Source: Promethearchaeota archaeon (GTDB taxonomy: Archaea; Asgardarchaeota; Lokiarchaeia; Sigynarchaeales; SOKP01). Taken from it: a DNA stretch of 32,339 bases. A program made the position numbers and the translations under genes. The stretch is from positions 1-32,339 of the forward strand of contig JAHLWT010000169.1 in NCBI GenBank assembly GCA_019057775.1, written 5' to 3'. This document shows positions 15,975 to 24,685 of the stretch, one piece after another (positions within the stretch are counted from its first letter, which is position 1; the number at the start of each line of letters is the position of its first letter). The notes beneath the pieces are model-generated. The model saw only the letters and a list, made by a program, of their open reading frames with translations, made no database searches and was not told the DNA's origin.

Positions 15975-16192
15975 TATTAAGGAACCTCAATTTAATTTTC
16001 TAATCTTTTTATTTTATGTTAAAATTAATGAATGTTGACTATCTTGAGTGACAAAGTATGGAATTTAAATAAATATAAATATTTTTTTATTATAATGAAA
16101 AACTTGTAAAAATTTAAAGAGGTTATAATTTGTTTTAATAATCTAAGATATGAAATTTTAGAGAAGTATTGTAAAATCTTTCATATTCCACT

Positions 16193-16606
16193 TTAGATTT
16201 GATAAAACAACCGTTTAATTAATTGATCTTCCTCATTTAACAATTTTTCTAAAGAATCATTTAAAATTTCTTTAAATTGATCCTCTATTTTCTTCCAATA
16301 TATGTTAAGAACTTCTGAGGATTTTGTAGAATCAGAAATTATCAAAGGTCCATCTAAAGCTTCAATAATGTCAATTATTTTAATTTGACTAACTGGTCTA
16401 TCAAGTTTATAACCTCCCTGAGATCCACGCAAACTTATAACTAACTTTGCCTTCTTTAAAATGGAGAGCAGCTGTTCTAAATAACTCTGAGGAATTTTTT
16501 GTGCTGAAGCAATGTCTCTTATTTGAATATACCCCATATTATAATTTTTCGCTAATTCAAATAACGCTGCCAATCCATATTTTACTTTTTTTGAAAAGAT
16601 TTTCAT
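16193..16606 (-). CDS. Rrf2-family transcriptional regulator, CymR-like
   Basis: A 137-residue winged-helix regulator. The N-terminal MKIFSKKVKYGLAALFELAK, the recognition region IASAQKIPQSYLEQLLSILKKA, the wing LRGSQGGYKLDRP and the dimer helix IIDIIEALDGPL are Rrf2 signatures. It has no cysteine at all, so it cannot carry the iron-sulfur cluster of IscR or NsrR. This fits the CymR branch, which senses cysteine status through a complex with CysK. Its place between cysK and cysE supports control of cysteine synthesis. The link is from family knowledge and neighbourhood; no operator could be identified with confidence. The 143-base upstream region implies separate transcription from cysE. Confidence 0.88.
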   Translation of the reverse strand: MKIFSKKVKYGLAALFELAKNYNMGYIQIRDIASAQKIPQSYLEQLLSILKKAKLVISLRGSQGGYKLDRPVSQIKIIDIIEALDGPLIISDSTKSSEVLNIYWKKIEDQFKEILNDSLEKLLNEEDQLIKRLFYQI

Positions 16607-16749
16607 TTTTAAACTAATTTCAATTTGAAGTGATAAATAATGAATTACACTTTAAAAACAATCATTGGTATTTTAATAATCTTAAATATTTGTTTTCTGA
16701 AGGAATTGCTCATAGTAAAGACCAAGTATATTTATTGTTTTAAAGATAT

Positions 16750-17589
16750 TTAAATTCCACTACCATATTCGCCAAAAAAGATCTCAATCTCTTTTTTTGC
16801 TGTATTTTTATCGTTATGAAATTTACTTTCTAAATATTCAATCCTTGAATTTAAGGTAGAAAGAGCAATTGCTAATGGATCAGGGAGATTTCCGTGCCTT
16901 AAATCAATTCTTTCGATTTTTTCTCCCTTTCGAGAGATAATTTTGCCCGGAATGCCAACCACAACAGAATTGGGGGGGACATCGTTAACTACAACAGAAT
17001 TTGCACCTACCCTTACATTATCTCCAATCGTTATTGGTCCCAAAAGTTTAGCACCAGCTCCAACAACAATATTATTACCTAAAGTTGGATGACGTTTGAC
17101 TGGATCAGCTGATACTCCCCCTAGAGATACTCCCTGAAATAGCGTGACATTATTACCAATCACAGAAGTCTCCCCAATCACGACACCACCTCCATGATCA
17201 ATGAAAAATTCTTTTCCAATTTCTGCACCGGGGTGAATTTCAATCCCGGTTAATTGTCTAGCAATTTCAGAAAGATATCTAGGTACAAATGGCATCCCTA
17301 ATTTCCAAAAGAAATGCGCGATTCGATAAATCAAAATCCCTTTTATACCTGGATAACTTGTAAGAACTTCAATTAGAGAATGAGCAGCGGGATCTTTCCT
17401 GAATGCTGAAGTAACATCTGATTCAAAAAAATCTAAAATTTTTTGGAGATTTTTATCTATTTCTTCATGATCTAGGTCTTTGCATTTAAAACTCAAATCT
17501 AAAATACATTCAGCACAATAATTGTAATGTTCTTTTTCTTTAGAATCTAAGCATTTTCCACAGTTTAAACAGTTGACCAAATCTTCCAT
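16750..17589 (-). CDS. cysE: serine O-acetyltransferase with N-terminal zinc-finger-like motif
   Basis: It acetylates serine with acetyl-CoA to supply CysK. The left-handed beta-helix hexapeptides run from IEIHPGAEIG to VVVNDVPPNSVVVGIPGKI. Both expected histidines are present, in FIDHGGGVVIGET and KRHPTLGNN. The helical N-terminal region (FRKDPAAHSLIEVLTSYPG, IYRIAHFFWKLG) is also typical. Unusual is an extra 35-residue head with C7-x2-C10-x2-C13, then C25-x2-C28 and C36, resembling a small zinc ribbon or iron-sulfur site. The C-terminus continues for about 50 residues past the helix, where feedback inhibition and CysK binding occur in other CysE proteins. The ending YGSGI resembles the C-terminal Ile that inserts in the CysK active site. 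It is divergent from the ThiF-TusA-PP-loop operon. Confidence 0.92.
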   Translation of the reverse strand: MEDLVNCLNCGKCLDSKEKEHYNYCAECILDLSFKCKDLDHEEIDKNLQKILDFFESDVTSAFRKDPAAHSLIEVLTSYPGIKGILIYRIAHFFWKLGMPFVPRYLSEIARQLTGIEIHPGAEIGKEFFIDHGGGVVIGETSVIGNNVTLFQGVSLGGVSADPVKRHPTLGNNIVVGAGAKLLGPITIGDNVRVGANSVVVNDVPPNSVVVGIPGKIISRKGEKIERIDLRHGNLPDPLAIALSTLNSRIEYLESKFHNDKNTAKKEIEIFFGEYGSGI

Positions 17590-17871
17590 AGTCTTACCTT
17601 ATTTAGTAAGTATTTCTATAGATTAAATATGATAATCTCAATTTAAAATTTTATATAATATTTTAAAATTTTCTTACATTTTCATGAAGCTGTTGACTAG
17701 ATGTTTTAGGAAAAAGCATATTTTATATAGATATTTGAATTTAATTATTATAAAAAAATAAAGTAAAGAATAAATGGATTATATCGTTTTTTTAAATATC
17801 ATAGATTAATCTGTTATCAACATTACTCGTTTCTGTTAAATTTAAAAATATAAAAGAAAAATTTGATTCGT

Positions 17872-18681
17872 ATGGATTTTACTCAAGAACAAATCGAGAG
17901 GTATTCTCGCCAAATTGTTTTAAAAGAAATTGGTGGAATTGGGCAAAAAAAATTATTAAATTCAACAGTTACTGTAATAGGCTGCGGTGGACTCGGTTCT
18001 CCAGTTCTCTATTATTTAGCTGCAGCAGGAATAGGGAATTTAAAACTTATCGATTTTGATAAAGTTGATTTATCAAATTTACATAGGCAAATTCTCCATT
18101 TCAGCAACGATATAAATAAAAATAAAACTCAAAGTGCCCAGGAAAAACTGTCATTATTGAATCCTGATGTTAATCTAGAAATTGTAAATGACATTCTTTC
18201 ACCGACTAATGTTAAGGAGATTTTTCAGGATTCTAATTTTGTTATTGATGGATCCGATAATATCCCTACTAAAATGCTAATCAATGATGCATGTATTAGC
18301 TTAAGAATACCATTTTCCATTGCAGGTGTTATACGATTTAATGGTCAAATAATGAGTGTAGTTCCTAAAGAAAAAACTACATGCTATCGTTGTGTTTTCG
18401 GAGATATAGTAGAACTTGAACCCTCAATGTCATGTTCTCAAGCGGGAGTAATTGGATTAATACCTGGAATTATAGGATGTATTCAAGCAAATGAGGCAAT
18501 AAAAAGTATCTTAAATATTGGGGATCTTATTACGAATCGGATGCTATTTTTAGATTTGCTAAAATATCGTTTCAGTTTTATAAAACTGGTTAGAAATGAA
18601 AAATGCTTAGCTTGTGGAGATGACCCTGTAGACCTTGTATCAACTCATGATTACAAAATAGGTGATGCGTGTTTTGAGTAA
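17872..18681 (+). CDS. ThiF/MoeB/HesA-like E1 adenylyltransferase
   Basis: It activates the C-terminal glycine of a ubiquitin-like sulfur carrier with ATP. Visible features are the N-terminal ERYSRQIVLKEIGGIGQKKL, the nucleotide loop GCGGLGSP, the Asp of LIDFDKVDLSNLHRQ, and VIDGSDN. The catalytic-cysteine region reads SMSCSQAGVIG. Two zinc pairs are CYRC and CLAC. The length, near 270, matches MoeB and ThiF without a rhodanese domain. The likely partner is the Gly-Gly protein at 8130, the only carrier in the window. A TTG at 17863 would add three residues; the ATG at 17872 is preferred. The stop overlaps the tusA-like start, so the three genes to 19972 form an operon that is divergent from cysE. 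Confidence 0.9.
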   Translation: MDFTQEQIERYSRQIVLKEIGGIGQKKLLNSTVTVIGCGGLGSPVLYYLAAAGIGNLKLIDFDKVDLSNLHRQILHFSNDINKNKTQSAQEKLSLLNPDVNLEIVNDILSPTNVKEIFQDSNFVIDGSDNIPTKMLINDACISLRIPFSIAGVIRFNGQIMSVVPKEKTTCYRCVFGDIVELEPSMSCSQAGVIGLIPGIIGCIQANEAIKSILNIGDLITNRMLFLDLLKYRFSFIKLVRNEKCLACGDDPVDLVSTHDYKIGDACFE

Positions 18682-18925
18682 AAGTTTGGAAGAAATTCAA
18701 AAACTTGATATTAGGGGAAAAGTTTGTCCAATGACGTTTGTTTATACTAAATTAAAACTAGAAGAAATGAATTCAGGAGAAATTCTCGAAGTTACTCTTG
18801 ATTTTCCAGCAGCTTTAAAAACTATTCCAGCTAATTGTGAACGTCAGAAATTGGGAACTTTACTTGAGGTTAAGAGTTTAGAAACGGTAAAGGAGTCATG
18901 GTTATTAAAAATAAAAAAGATTTAA
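18662..18925 (+). CDS. TusA-like sulfur carrier
   Basis: A small persulfide carrier of the TusA/SirA fold. LDIRGKVCPMTFVYTKLKLE carries the family motif, with the sulfur-accepting cysteine in CPM (C22 from the first possible start); the usual CPxP is CPMT here. The remainder (GEILEVTLDFPAALKTIPANCER, then WLLKIKK) fits the two-layer fold. It overlaps the E1 gene by up to 20 bases. GTG 18662, ATG 18665 and TTG 18674 are all possible starts, the last giving a more typical length. It probably passes sulfur to the PP-loop enzyme that follows 12 bases later. Confidence 0.88.
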   Translation: MMRVLSKSLEEIQKLDIRGKVCPMTFVYTKLKLEEMNSGEILEVTLDFPAALKTIPANCERQKLGTLLEVKSLETVKESWLLKIKKI

Positions 18926-18937
18926 GATACAGGATAA

Positions 18938-19972
18938 ATGACAGAAATAAAAAATCAAAATACAAACCATCTAAAAGGTTTAGGTCTAGTTTCCGGGGGT
19001 TTAGACAGTCTAACAGCTTGTTTATTATTAAAACTTCAAGGTATTGAAATTGTGGGCTTAAACTTTAAATCCCCATTTTGCCTTTGTGATAAGGCTCTTA
19101 GCCATTCTGAATGTGGACTAAGCTTATTTTATGACAAGCTAGGAATGAAAGTGCATACATTATCAAAAGGGGATGACTACTTAGAAATTGTCAAAAACCC
19201 TAAATTTGGCTATGGAAAAAACTTAAACCCATGTATAGATTGTAGGATATACATCTTAAAGAAAGCAACAGAATTTAGTAAAGAAATAAATGCTGACTTT
19301 ATCTTTACTGGTGAAGTTCTTAATCAGAGGCCAAAATCTCAACATCGAGAAGCATTGAAAGTTGTAGAAAGAGAGTCTGGGCTAGAAGGAAAACTTTTAA
19401 GACCCTTATCAGCATTGCATTTAGAACCGACTATCTTAGAAGAGAAAGGTTTGATTGATCGTTCAAAACTTCTAGATATTAAAGGTAGGAGTAGGAAGAT
19501 ACAATTGGATTTAGCACGAAAACATGGATTACTGGAAAATTACCATGCCTGTGGTGGATGCTTACTAACAGACAAGAACTTCTCTAATCGGATGAGAGAT
19601 TATCTTAAACTTACTGAAAATGGAGTTTTGAGAATGAAAGATATTCCAATATTAAAATATGGGAGACATTTTCGTTACAAGGGAACCAAAATCATAGTTG
19701 GGAGAAATGAAACTGAAAATAATCTCATAATGCAATTAAAAAAACCTGAAGATTTGATTATGGAAGCTAAAGATATAATGGGTCCAACCACAATTATTCA
19801 AGGTAATGTCAATGACGAAATATTAGAATTTGCCGGAAAACTTACATTACGTTATTCAGATCTCATTGAAAATATTGGAGATGTCATATATGGAGAAACT
19901 TATGACTCATTAAGTAAGTATAAAACTATTGAGAAAGCTGATGAGAATCTAATAAAGACTTATATTTTATAA
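18938..19972 (+). CDS. ThiI/MnmA-like PP-loop tRNA thiolation enzyme
   Basis: A 344-residue ATP-pyrophosphatase. The PP-loop is SGGLDS (19-24), followed by GLNFKSPFCLC and a CxxC (C99, C102 in NPCIDCRIYIL). The segment FTGEVLNQRPKSQ (123-135) matches the second ATP-binding motif of thiouridylases. ACGGCLLTD (C205, C208) follows. The last 110 residues, starting KYGRHFRYKGTKIIVGRNE, resemble the NFACT-R (DUF814) RNA-binding motif, as in related ThiI-like proteins of archaea and anaerobic bacteria. It lacks the THUMP domain of classical ThiI. The most likely role is making 4-thiouridine or 2-thiouridine in tRNA with sulfur from the TusA-like protein. The exact nucleoside cannot be deduced. Confidence 0.85.
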   Translation: MTEIKNQNTNHLKGLGLVSGGLDSLTACLLLKLQGIEIVGLNFKSPFCLCDKALSHSECGLSLFYDKLGMKVHTLSKGDDYLEIVKNPKFGYGKNLNPCIDCRIYILKKATEFSKEINADFIFTGEVLNQRPKSQHREALKVVERESGLEGKLLRPLSALHLEPTILEEKGLIDRSKLLDIKGRSRKIQLDLARKHGLLENYHACGGCLLTDKNFSNRMRDYLKLTENGVLRMKDIPILKYGRHFRYKGTKIIVGRNETENNLIMQLKKPEDLIMEAKDIMGPTTIIQGNVNDEILEFAGKLTLRYSDLIENIGDVIYGETYDSLSKYKTIEKADENLIKTYIL

Positions 19973-20061
19973 ATAAACCCATAAAGGCTAACTTTTTCCA
20001 AATTTAAATTTCCAAAAAAAATGAGCGAGTTAATAACTCAGACTTTTATTTTAAGAAATAA

Positions 20062-20073
20062 GAATATATAAAA
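20062..20073 (+). promoter_or_regulatory. TATA box before the PAS kinase gene
   Basis: AATATATAAAAC ends about 67 bases before the ATG at 20140. It is the best archaeal TATA-like element in the 167-base gap after the PP-loop gene, and suggests a short leader. Confidence 0.4.
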
Positions 20074-20139
20074 CTTCTTTTTCTATTATTATATTCTGCA
20101 AAAAAAAATCGGAATTAACACGTAAAATGGGAAAATCGT

Positions 20140-22686
20140 ATGATATCAAGGGATAGAATAAATTATGAATTTAAAAAAAGAGATCAACTTATCTGGGAAA
20201 GTTTGGATGATTTGATTGTTGTTGTTGAAATAAATAATAACAATAATATCAAATACATTAATGAAGAAGTATATAAATCTATTTTAGGGTATACCAGAAA
20301 AGACTTAATTGGAAAATCCTTTAAGAAAATCATACATTCTAGTGATTTAAATAAATTTCAAGATATTATAGATAATTTAGGCACTAATTACCAGCAGAAT
20401 GAATTAAGGATAAAAAAATCGAATGGTTCTAATGTATGGGTCGAAATACAAGCTAAACACTTCAGAGATAATGATAATCAACAAAAGATATTTATAAAGT
20501 TAAAGGATATTTCAAAATTTAAAAATTTGGAGTTAGAATTAAAAGATACCAATAAAAAAATAGCAAAAATTGCAGATTTAGTTCCAGAAATTAGATTTTG
20601 GGATCTCTTTACACCTAAAAGATATGATGAGGCCCTACATAACTCGTATGCTATGATAAAGAATATTACAGAAAATATACCTCAATACATTTGTTGGAAA
20701 GATAAAAACTTAACATATGTAGGGTGTAACAATAAATTTGCTGAACTTATCGGTCGTTCATCACCCGAAATCATAATTGGGAAAACTGATTACGAATTAA
20801 TAAAGAATAAAAACATGATAAACTTCAATGAGAAAGAACTCGAGGTTATGAATTCAATCAATGCTGAATATCATGTAATTGAATCTTGGACAAATAAAGA
20901 TGGAGATAAAATTTGGTTGGATGTAAATAGAATACCACTCCAAGATCCTAAACAAAAGGTAATGGGAATTCTTATAACGTATGAAGATATAACAGAAAGA
21001 AAAATAACTGAACAGAAAATAAAAGACTCAGAGGTAAAATATCGAGACATAGCAGAATTATTACCAGATGTTATATTTGAGACAGATTTAAATTTAAAAT
21101 TAACATACGTAAATTCAATTGCAATCAAGAAATTTGGATATTCAAAAGAAGATCTAAAATCAGGATTAAATATAACCCAAATGCTTCATCCTAAATCTAT
21201 ACAAAGAGCTTCTACTAACATTAAATTAATACTTGAAGGGAAAGAAACATTACCAGAAGAATACTTATTACTTAAGAAAGATGGAAGCACCTTTTATGCA
21301 CTAGTTCATTCAAGACCTATTATTAGAAATGAAAAAATAGTTGGATTAAGAGGCACTATAACAGATATTAATAATCTTATTTTAGTAAAACAAAATCTAA
21401 AGGAGTCGGAAGACAAATTTAGAACAATAACAGAACAATCATTTATGGGTATTATAATTTTACAAGATGGAATTTTTAAGTATTTTAATGAACAAGCAAG
21501 AAAATTGAATGCGTATTCAGCTGAAGAAATTAAAAACTGGAAACCCTATGAATTCTTGGAACTAATTCATCCTGAAGATAAAGATTTTGTGAGAGAACAA
21601 GCAAAGAAAAAAGAAAATGGTAATGATGATGTTGTTCGCCATTATAAATATAGACTTATTACAAAAAAAGGAAAAATTCGTTGGATCGAAAACTACTCAA
21701 AAACTATATTATACAAGGGAAGGACTGCTGATTTAATAATGTCAGTTGACATTAGTGATAAAATATATGCTGACCAGAAATTATTGGAATCAGAAAAGAG
21801 ATATAGAACTTTATTTAATAGTTCACTTTACTTTGTTGGATTATTGGATACTTCAGGAATACTAATTGATTGTAATGATACAGCGAATCAATTTTTCTCC
21901 AAACATACAAAAGAAGATTTAATCGGTAAAACAATAGGAGAACTTTTCGCGATACAAGAAGACAATAAACCCCTAATTCCTTTATTAGAACAAGAATTTA
22001 AAGAAATAATTAATGGAGAAAGTCCTAAATCATTTGATTTTAAATTTAACAGAACAATCGGAGATTATTTATGGATTCATCTTGAAGCTTCTTTAATTGA
22101 AATAGAAAATAATGAATTAATTCAAATAATATTACAGAATATAACTGAAAAGAAGGAAGCAGAACAGAAATTAAAGGAATCAGAAAAAAAGTATCGCGAA
22201 TTATTAACTAACTCTGCATTTGGAATATTAGAAATAGATGCTTTAAAAAATAAAGTTTCCTATACAAATCCAAAACTTTTAGACATTTTAGGATATTCAC
22301 GAGCAGAATTAGTAAATGAAGAAATACAATTTAAAGTAATTCATCCAGATGACTTCAATAAGATAATGGGAATTTCTGAGGGAGAAGAATTAGAATTTAG
22401 AATTTTTGATAAATATGGAAAATTGAAATGGTTATCTGGCAGTAGGAAAGACATATATAGTAAAAAAAATGAATTAACAAGCATTACCTTATGGTTAGAA
22501 GATATAACTGAGAGAAAAATGTATGAGGAACTCATTTATGAACTGAATATTAATTTTTTAAATTTTACAGCAGATATTCGGTTTAATATTGATTTATTAC
22601 TAAACATGTGTCGCAAATTGCTAGGGGAGATATTGTCCTGTATGTTCACAGGACTGTTATTGATGAAAAAGAAAGGTATCAAATAA
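20140..22686 (+). CDS. multi-PAS sensor histidine kinase, N-terminal part (frameshifted)
   Basis: It carries about six PAS domains in a row (near 18-128, 170-290, 300-415, 420-545, 548-678 and 680-795), several ending in the PAC-type DITERK or NITEKK motif and joined by short KLKESEKKYR-type coiled linkers. No signal peptide or membrane helix is visible, so it should be a cytosolic sensor of redox state or small ligands. After PAS6 the protein enters NINFLNFTADIRFNIDLLLNM, which starts a GAF-like domain, and then runs out of frame at GGGG (22624-22627). The last 20 residues are not protein-like. Adding one base in the G run would read KLLGGDIVLYVHR and join the downstream kinase into one protein of about 1200 residues. 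This is a sequencing error or a recent inactivating deletion. Confidence 0.85.
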   Translation: MISRDRINYEFKKRDQLIWESLDDLIVVVEINNNNNIKYINEEVYKSILGYTRKDLIGKSFKKIIHSSDLNKFQDIIDNLGTNYQQNELRIKKSNGSNVWVEIQAKHFRDNDNQQKIFIKLKDISKFKNLELELKDTNKKIAKIADLVPEIRFWDLFTPKRYDEALHNSYAMIKNITENIPQYICWKDKNLTYVGCNNKFAELIGRSSPEIIIGKTDYELIKNKNMINFNEKELEVMNSINAEYHVIESWTNKDGDKIWLDVNRIPLQDPKQKVMGILITYEDITERKITEQKIKDSEVKYRDIAELLPDVIFETDLNLKLTYVNSIAIKKFGYSKEDLKSGLNITQMLHPKSIQRASTNIKLILEGKETLPEEYLLLKKDGSTFYALVHSRPIIRNEKIVGLRGTITDINNLILVKQNLKESEDKFRTITEQSFMGIIILQDGIFKYFNEQARKLNAYSAEEIKNWKPYEFLELIHPEDKDFVREQAKKKENGNDDVVRHYKYRLITKKGKIRWIENYSKTILYKGRTADLIMSVDISDKIYADQKLLESEKRYRTLFNSSLYFVGLLDTSGILIDCNDTANQFFSKHTKEDLIGKTIGELFAIQEDNKPLIPLLEQEFKEIINGESPKSFDFKFNRTIGDYLWIHLEASLIEIENNELIQIILQNITEKKEAEQKLKESEKKYRELLTNSAFGILEIDALKNKVSYTNPKLLDILGYSRAELVNEEIQFKVIHPDDFNKIMGISEGEELEFRIFDKYGKLKWLSGSRKDIYSKKNELTSITLWLEDITERKMYEELIYELNINFLNFTADIRFNIDLLLNMCRKLLGEILSCMFTGLLLMKKKGIK

Positions 22687-23744
22687 TTACAAATGATAAA
22701 AAAGAATTTATTTACGATTCAAATCAATTTGTTGAGGGTTTATTTTCTAGTGCTTTATTCTATGAAGAACATGATTTTCCTCAAACTTTTTTTGACATCC
22801 ATAAAATGGATTATGCGAAAACTGATCCTTTTATCTTAGAGAATAATTTAAAAGGGTGTTTTGGAAAATTGATTAAATCTCAAAATGATTTTAATAGTGC
22901 TTTATGCGTGTTTTACAAGACTAACCCTACTATAAGTAACCAAGATAAATTAGTATTATTTCTTATTTGCGATGCAATTGAAATAGAACAAAGACGGTGG
23001 CAGGTGCAACAGGATTTAGAAAAGCAAAATATAACGTTAGATAAAATTAACAAATTGAAAACAGATTTATTTTCAAGGACGTCCCATGAATTAAAAACTC
23101 CGCTTATCTCTATCAAGGGCTTTACAGAACTTCTATTAACAGTTCATAAAGCCAAGTTAGATAATGATGTAATTTCGATCTTGGAAGAAATTAGAGATGG
23201 AAGCAAGCGCCTTGAGAATATTATCCATTTATTATTAGAAGGCACTAAGTTAGAAGCTGGTCAATATGAATTAAACCTATCGGAAGAAGATCTTACTTTT
23301 TTAATCAAATTTTGTGTGAATGAACTTAGAGGTTTAGTAAGATTACGAAACCAGACAATTACACTAGCGTTACATAAGGAATTAAAAACAAAATTTGATA
23401 AAGAGAGGATTTATGACGTGATTTCAAATTTGTTGGTTAATGCAATTAAATATACACCACTGGAGGGTAATATAATAATTCAATCTGAAATAAAAGATGA
23501 TTTCTTTATTATCTCAGTAAAAGATAATGGAATAGGATTTACAGAAGAAGAAAAAAGTCAAGTTTTTAAACAGTTTGGAAAAATTGAACGTTATGGACAA
23601 GGCTGGGATGTTGATATAGAAGGGACTGGGCTTGGGCTTTATATTACAAAAAAAATAATAGAAATCCACGGTGGACAAATTTGGCTTGAGTCAGCAGGGA
23701 GAAATAAGGGAAGTACCTTTTTCTTTTCCATTCCGATATTATGA
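22608..23744 (+). CDS. histidine kinase catalytic part of the frameshifted PAS kinase
   Basis: This is the second half of the gene begun at 20140, in another frame. It contains the rest of the GAF-like domain (RGDIVLYVHRT to about residue 130), a coiled linker, the dimerisation and phosphoacceptor helix with H160 in FSRTSHELKTPLISIKGF, and a complete ATPase domain. N box: DVISNLLVNAIKYTP. G1: VKDNGIGFT. F box: FKQFGKI. G2: GTGLGLYITKKIIEIHGG. No receiver domain follows, and no response-regulator gene is nearby. The GTG at 22608 is only the first start available in this frame, and it begins within overlapping sequence. Independent translation is doubtful. Confidence 0.85.
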   Translation: MSQIARGDIVLYVHRTVIDEKERYQIITNDKKEFIYDSNQFVEGLFSSALFYEEHDFPQTFFDIHKMDYAKTDPFILENNLKGCFGKLIKSQNDFNSALCVFYKTNPTISNQDKLVLFLICDAIEIEQRRWQVQQDLEKQNITLDKINKLKTDLFSRTSHELKTPLISIKGFTELLLTVHKAKLDNDVISILEEIRDGSKRLENIIHLLLEGTKLEAGQYELNLSEEDLTFLIKFCVNELRGLVRLRNQTITLALHKELKTKFDKERIYDVISNLLVNAIKYTPLEGNIIIQSEIKDDFFIISVKDNGIGFTEEEKSQVFKQFGKIERYGQGWDVDIEGTGLGLYITKKIIEIHGGQIWLESAGRNKGSTFFFSIPIL

Positions 23745-23766
23745 AAATATCGACTTACTCTTTTTT
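23734..23766 (+). terminator. stem-loop and T run after the histidine kinase
   Basis: CGATATT (23734-23740) pairs perfectly with AATATCG (23746-23752). The 5-base loop holds the kinase stop codon, and TTTTTT follows at 23761-23766. It looks like a terminator. Confidence 0.5.
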
Positions 23767-23851
23767 ATTAACTTATATTTAAATTTATAAATGATTAAAT
23801 TTATTGATCTTTTAAATAATTGAAATAATAGTAAAACGTATAATATCAATA

Positions 23852-24550
23852 ATGCCAGAAGTCGAATGGACTAGATTTTTCCTTATTTTTGTTATACAAT
23901 CACTTATTTCAATTTTTTTCTTTGTTACAGCATTTAAAATTGTAAAAAGAAATAGAAATCGTTCTACATTAACTCTAAGCGCTTTTTATGTATTAAGTGG
24001 TAGTGGTTTTATAGTCAACATTATTTTTCTTCCAATCAATATAAACCCGGTATCATTCATTCTATACATTATTTCTTTTTTCTTAATCTCATTCGGGCAA
24101 ATATTCCTCGTAATTTTCCTCAAAAATCTTCTTAAAATAGATCCAGATGCAAAACCAAAAACAGATTTAATAATAGTCTTAGTGTTTGCTTTAATTCTTT
24201 TATTATTGCCAAGTCTAACACGGGGGATTACTTTTAATGAAAAAACTGGTTGGAGCCCTGTATTTAGCTGGCTTTTTCTTATTTTGTTATATACGCTTCT
24301 TACTTCTATGGTAGTTGCTCCAAGTATTGGGTTTTTAAGAAAATTATATAAAAGATTTGAAAACGAGGATTTAAAGAAGAAATTGAGATATTTTATGAGT
24401 GGATGTTATGGAATGATGTTTTCACTCTATGGGGCAATCTTATATAATACCTGGCAAAATCCTATATTTAAAATAATTTGGTCTTTTCTTGTTTTAATAA
24501 CTGTACCCTCTGGATTTTTAATATATTACGGTATAGCACACAATTTATAA
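23852..24550 (+). CDS. seven-helix membrane protein of unknown function
   Basis: A 232-residue protein with about seven hydrophobic helices (near 8-30, 42-60, 68-93, 104-124, 138-160, 183-205 and 211-230), short loops and a basic cytoplasmic loop, RKLYKRFENEDLKKKLRY. No catalytic motif is visible. The layout resembles the seven-helix membrane sensor modules that precede kinase or cyclase domains in many microbes, but here no such domain is attached. It lies 108 bases after the histidine kinase, beyond a terminator-like stem-loop, so it may be a separate unit. It may act with the small helical protein at 24686 (inference). I do not recognise the family. Confidence 0.7.
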   Translation: MPEVEWTRFFLIFVIQSLISIFFFVTAFKIVKRNRNRSTLTLSAFYVLSGSGFIVNIIFLPININPVSFILYIISFFLISFGQIFLVIFLKNLLKIDPDAKPKTDLIIVLVFALILLLLPSLTRGITFNEKTGWSPVFSWLFLILLYTLLTSMVVAPSIGFLRKLYKRFENEDLKKKLRYFMSGCYGMMFSLYGAILYNTWQNPIFKIIWSFLVLITVPSGFLIYYGIAHNL

Positions 24551-24566
24551 AGACTTTTCCAAATTA

Positions 24567-24584
24567 TTTCTAAAATTTTAGAAA
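24567..24584. repeat. 18-bp perfect palindrome between membrane-protein and small-protein genes
   Basis: TTTC-TAAAATTTTA-GAAA reads the same on both strands, 17 bases after the stop of the seven-helix gene. It could be a regulator site for the small gene at 24686 or the stem of a terminator. No T run follows immediately. Confidence 0.45.
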
Positions 24585-24685
24585 ACCATTATCATAAAAG
24601 AGAAGAACTGGACTACAATTTCTTTATTAGTAAAAATAAATATTTTTTATTTGAGAATCTAAGGATTTTAAAATACAAAAAAAAT

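Noticed and set aside
15975..17862. The 9-mer TGTTGACTA occurs upstream of both cysK (16033-16041) and cysE (17691-17699) as a possible CymR-like operator.
   Set aside because: With this base composition, about two shared 9-mers are expected by chance between two such intergenic regions. There is no shared flanking sequence and the regulator gene's own upstream region lacks it.
22618..22632. Programmed -1 frameshift joining the kinase halves.
   Set aside because: The sequence around GGGG does not form a good slippery heptamer (neighbouring codons do not re-pair after slipping), and no downstream pseudoknot is evident. A one-base deletion is simpler.
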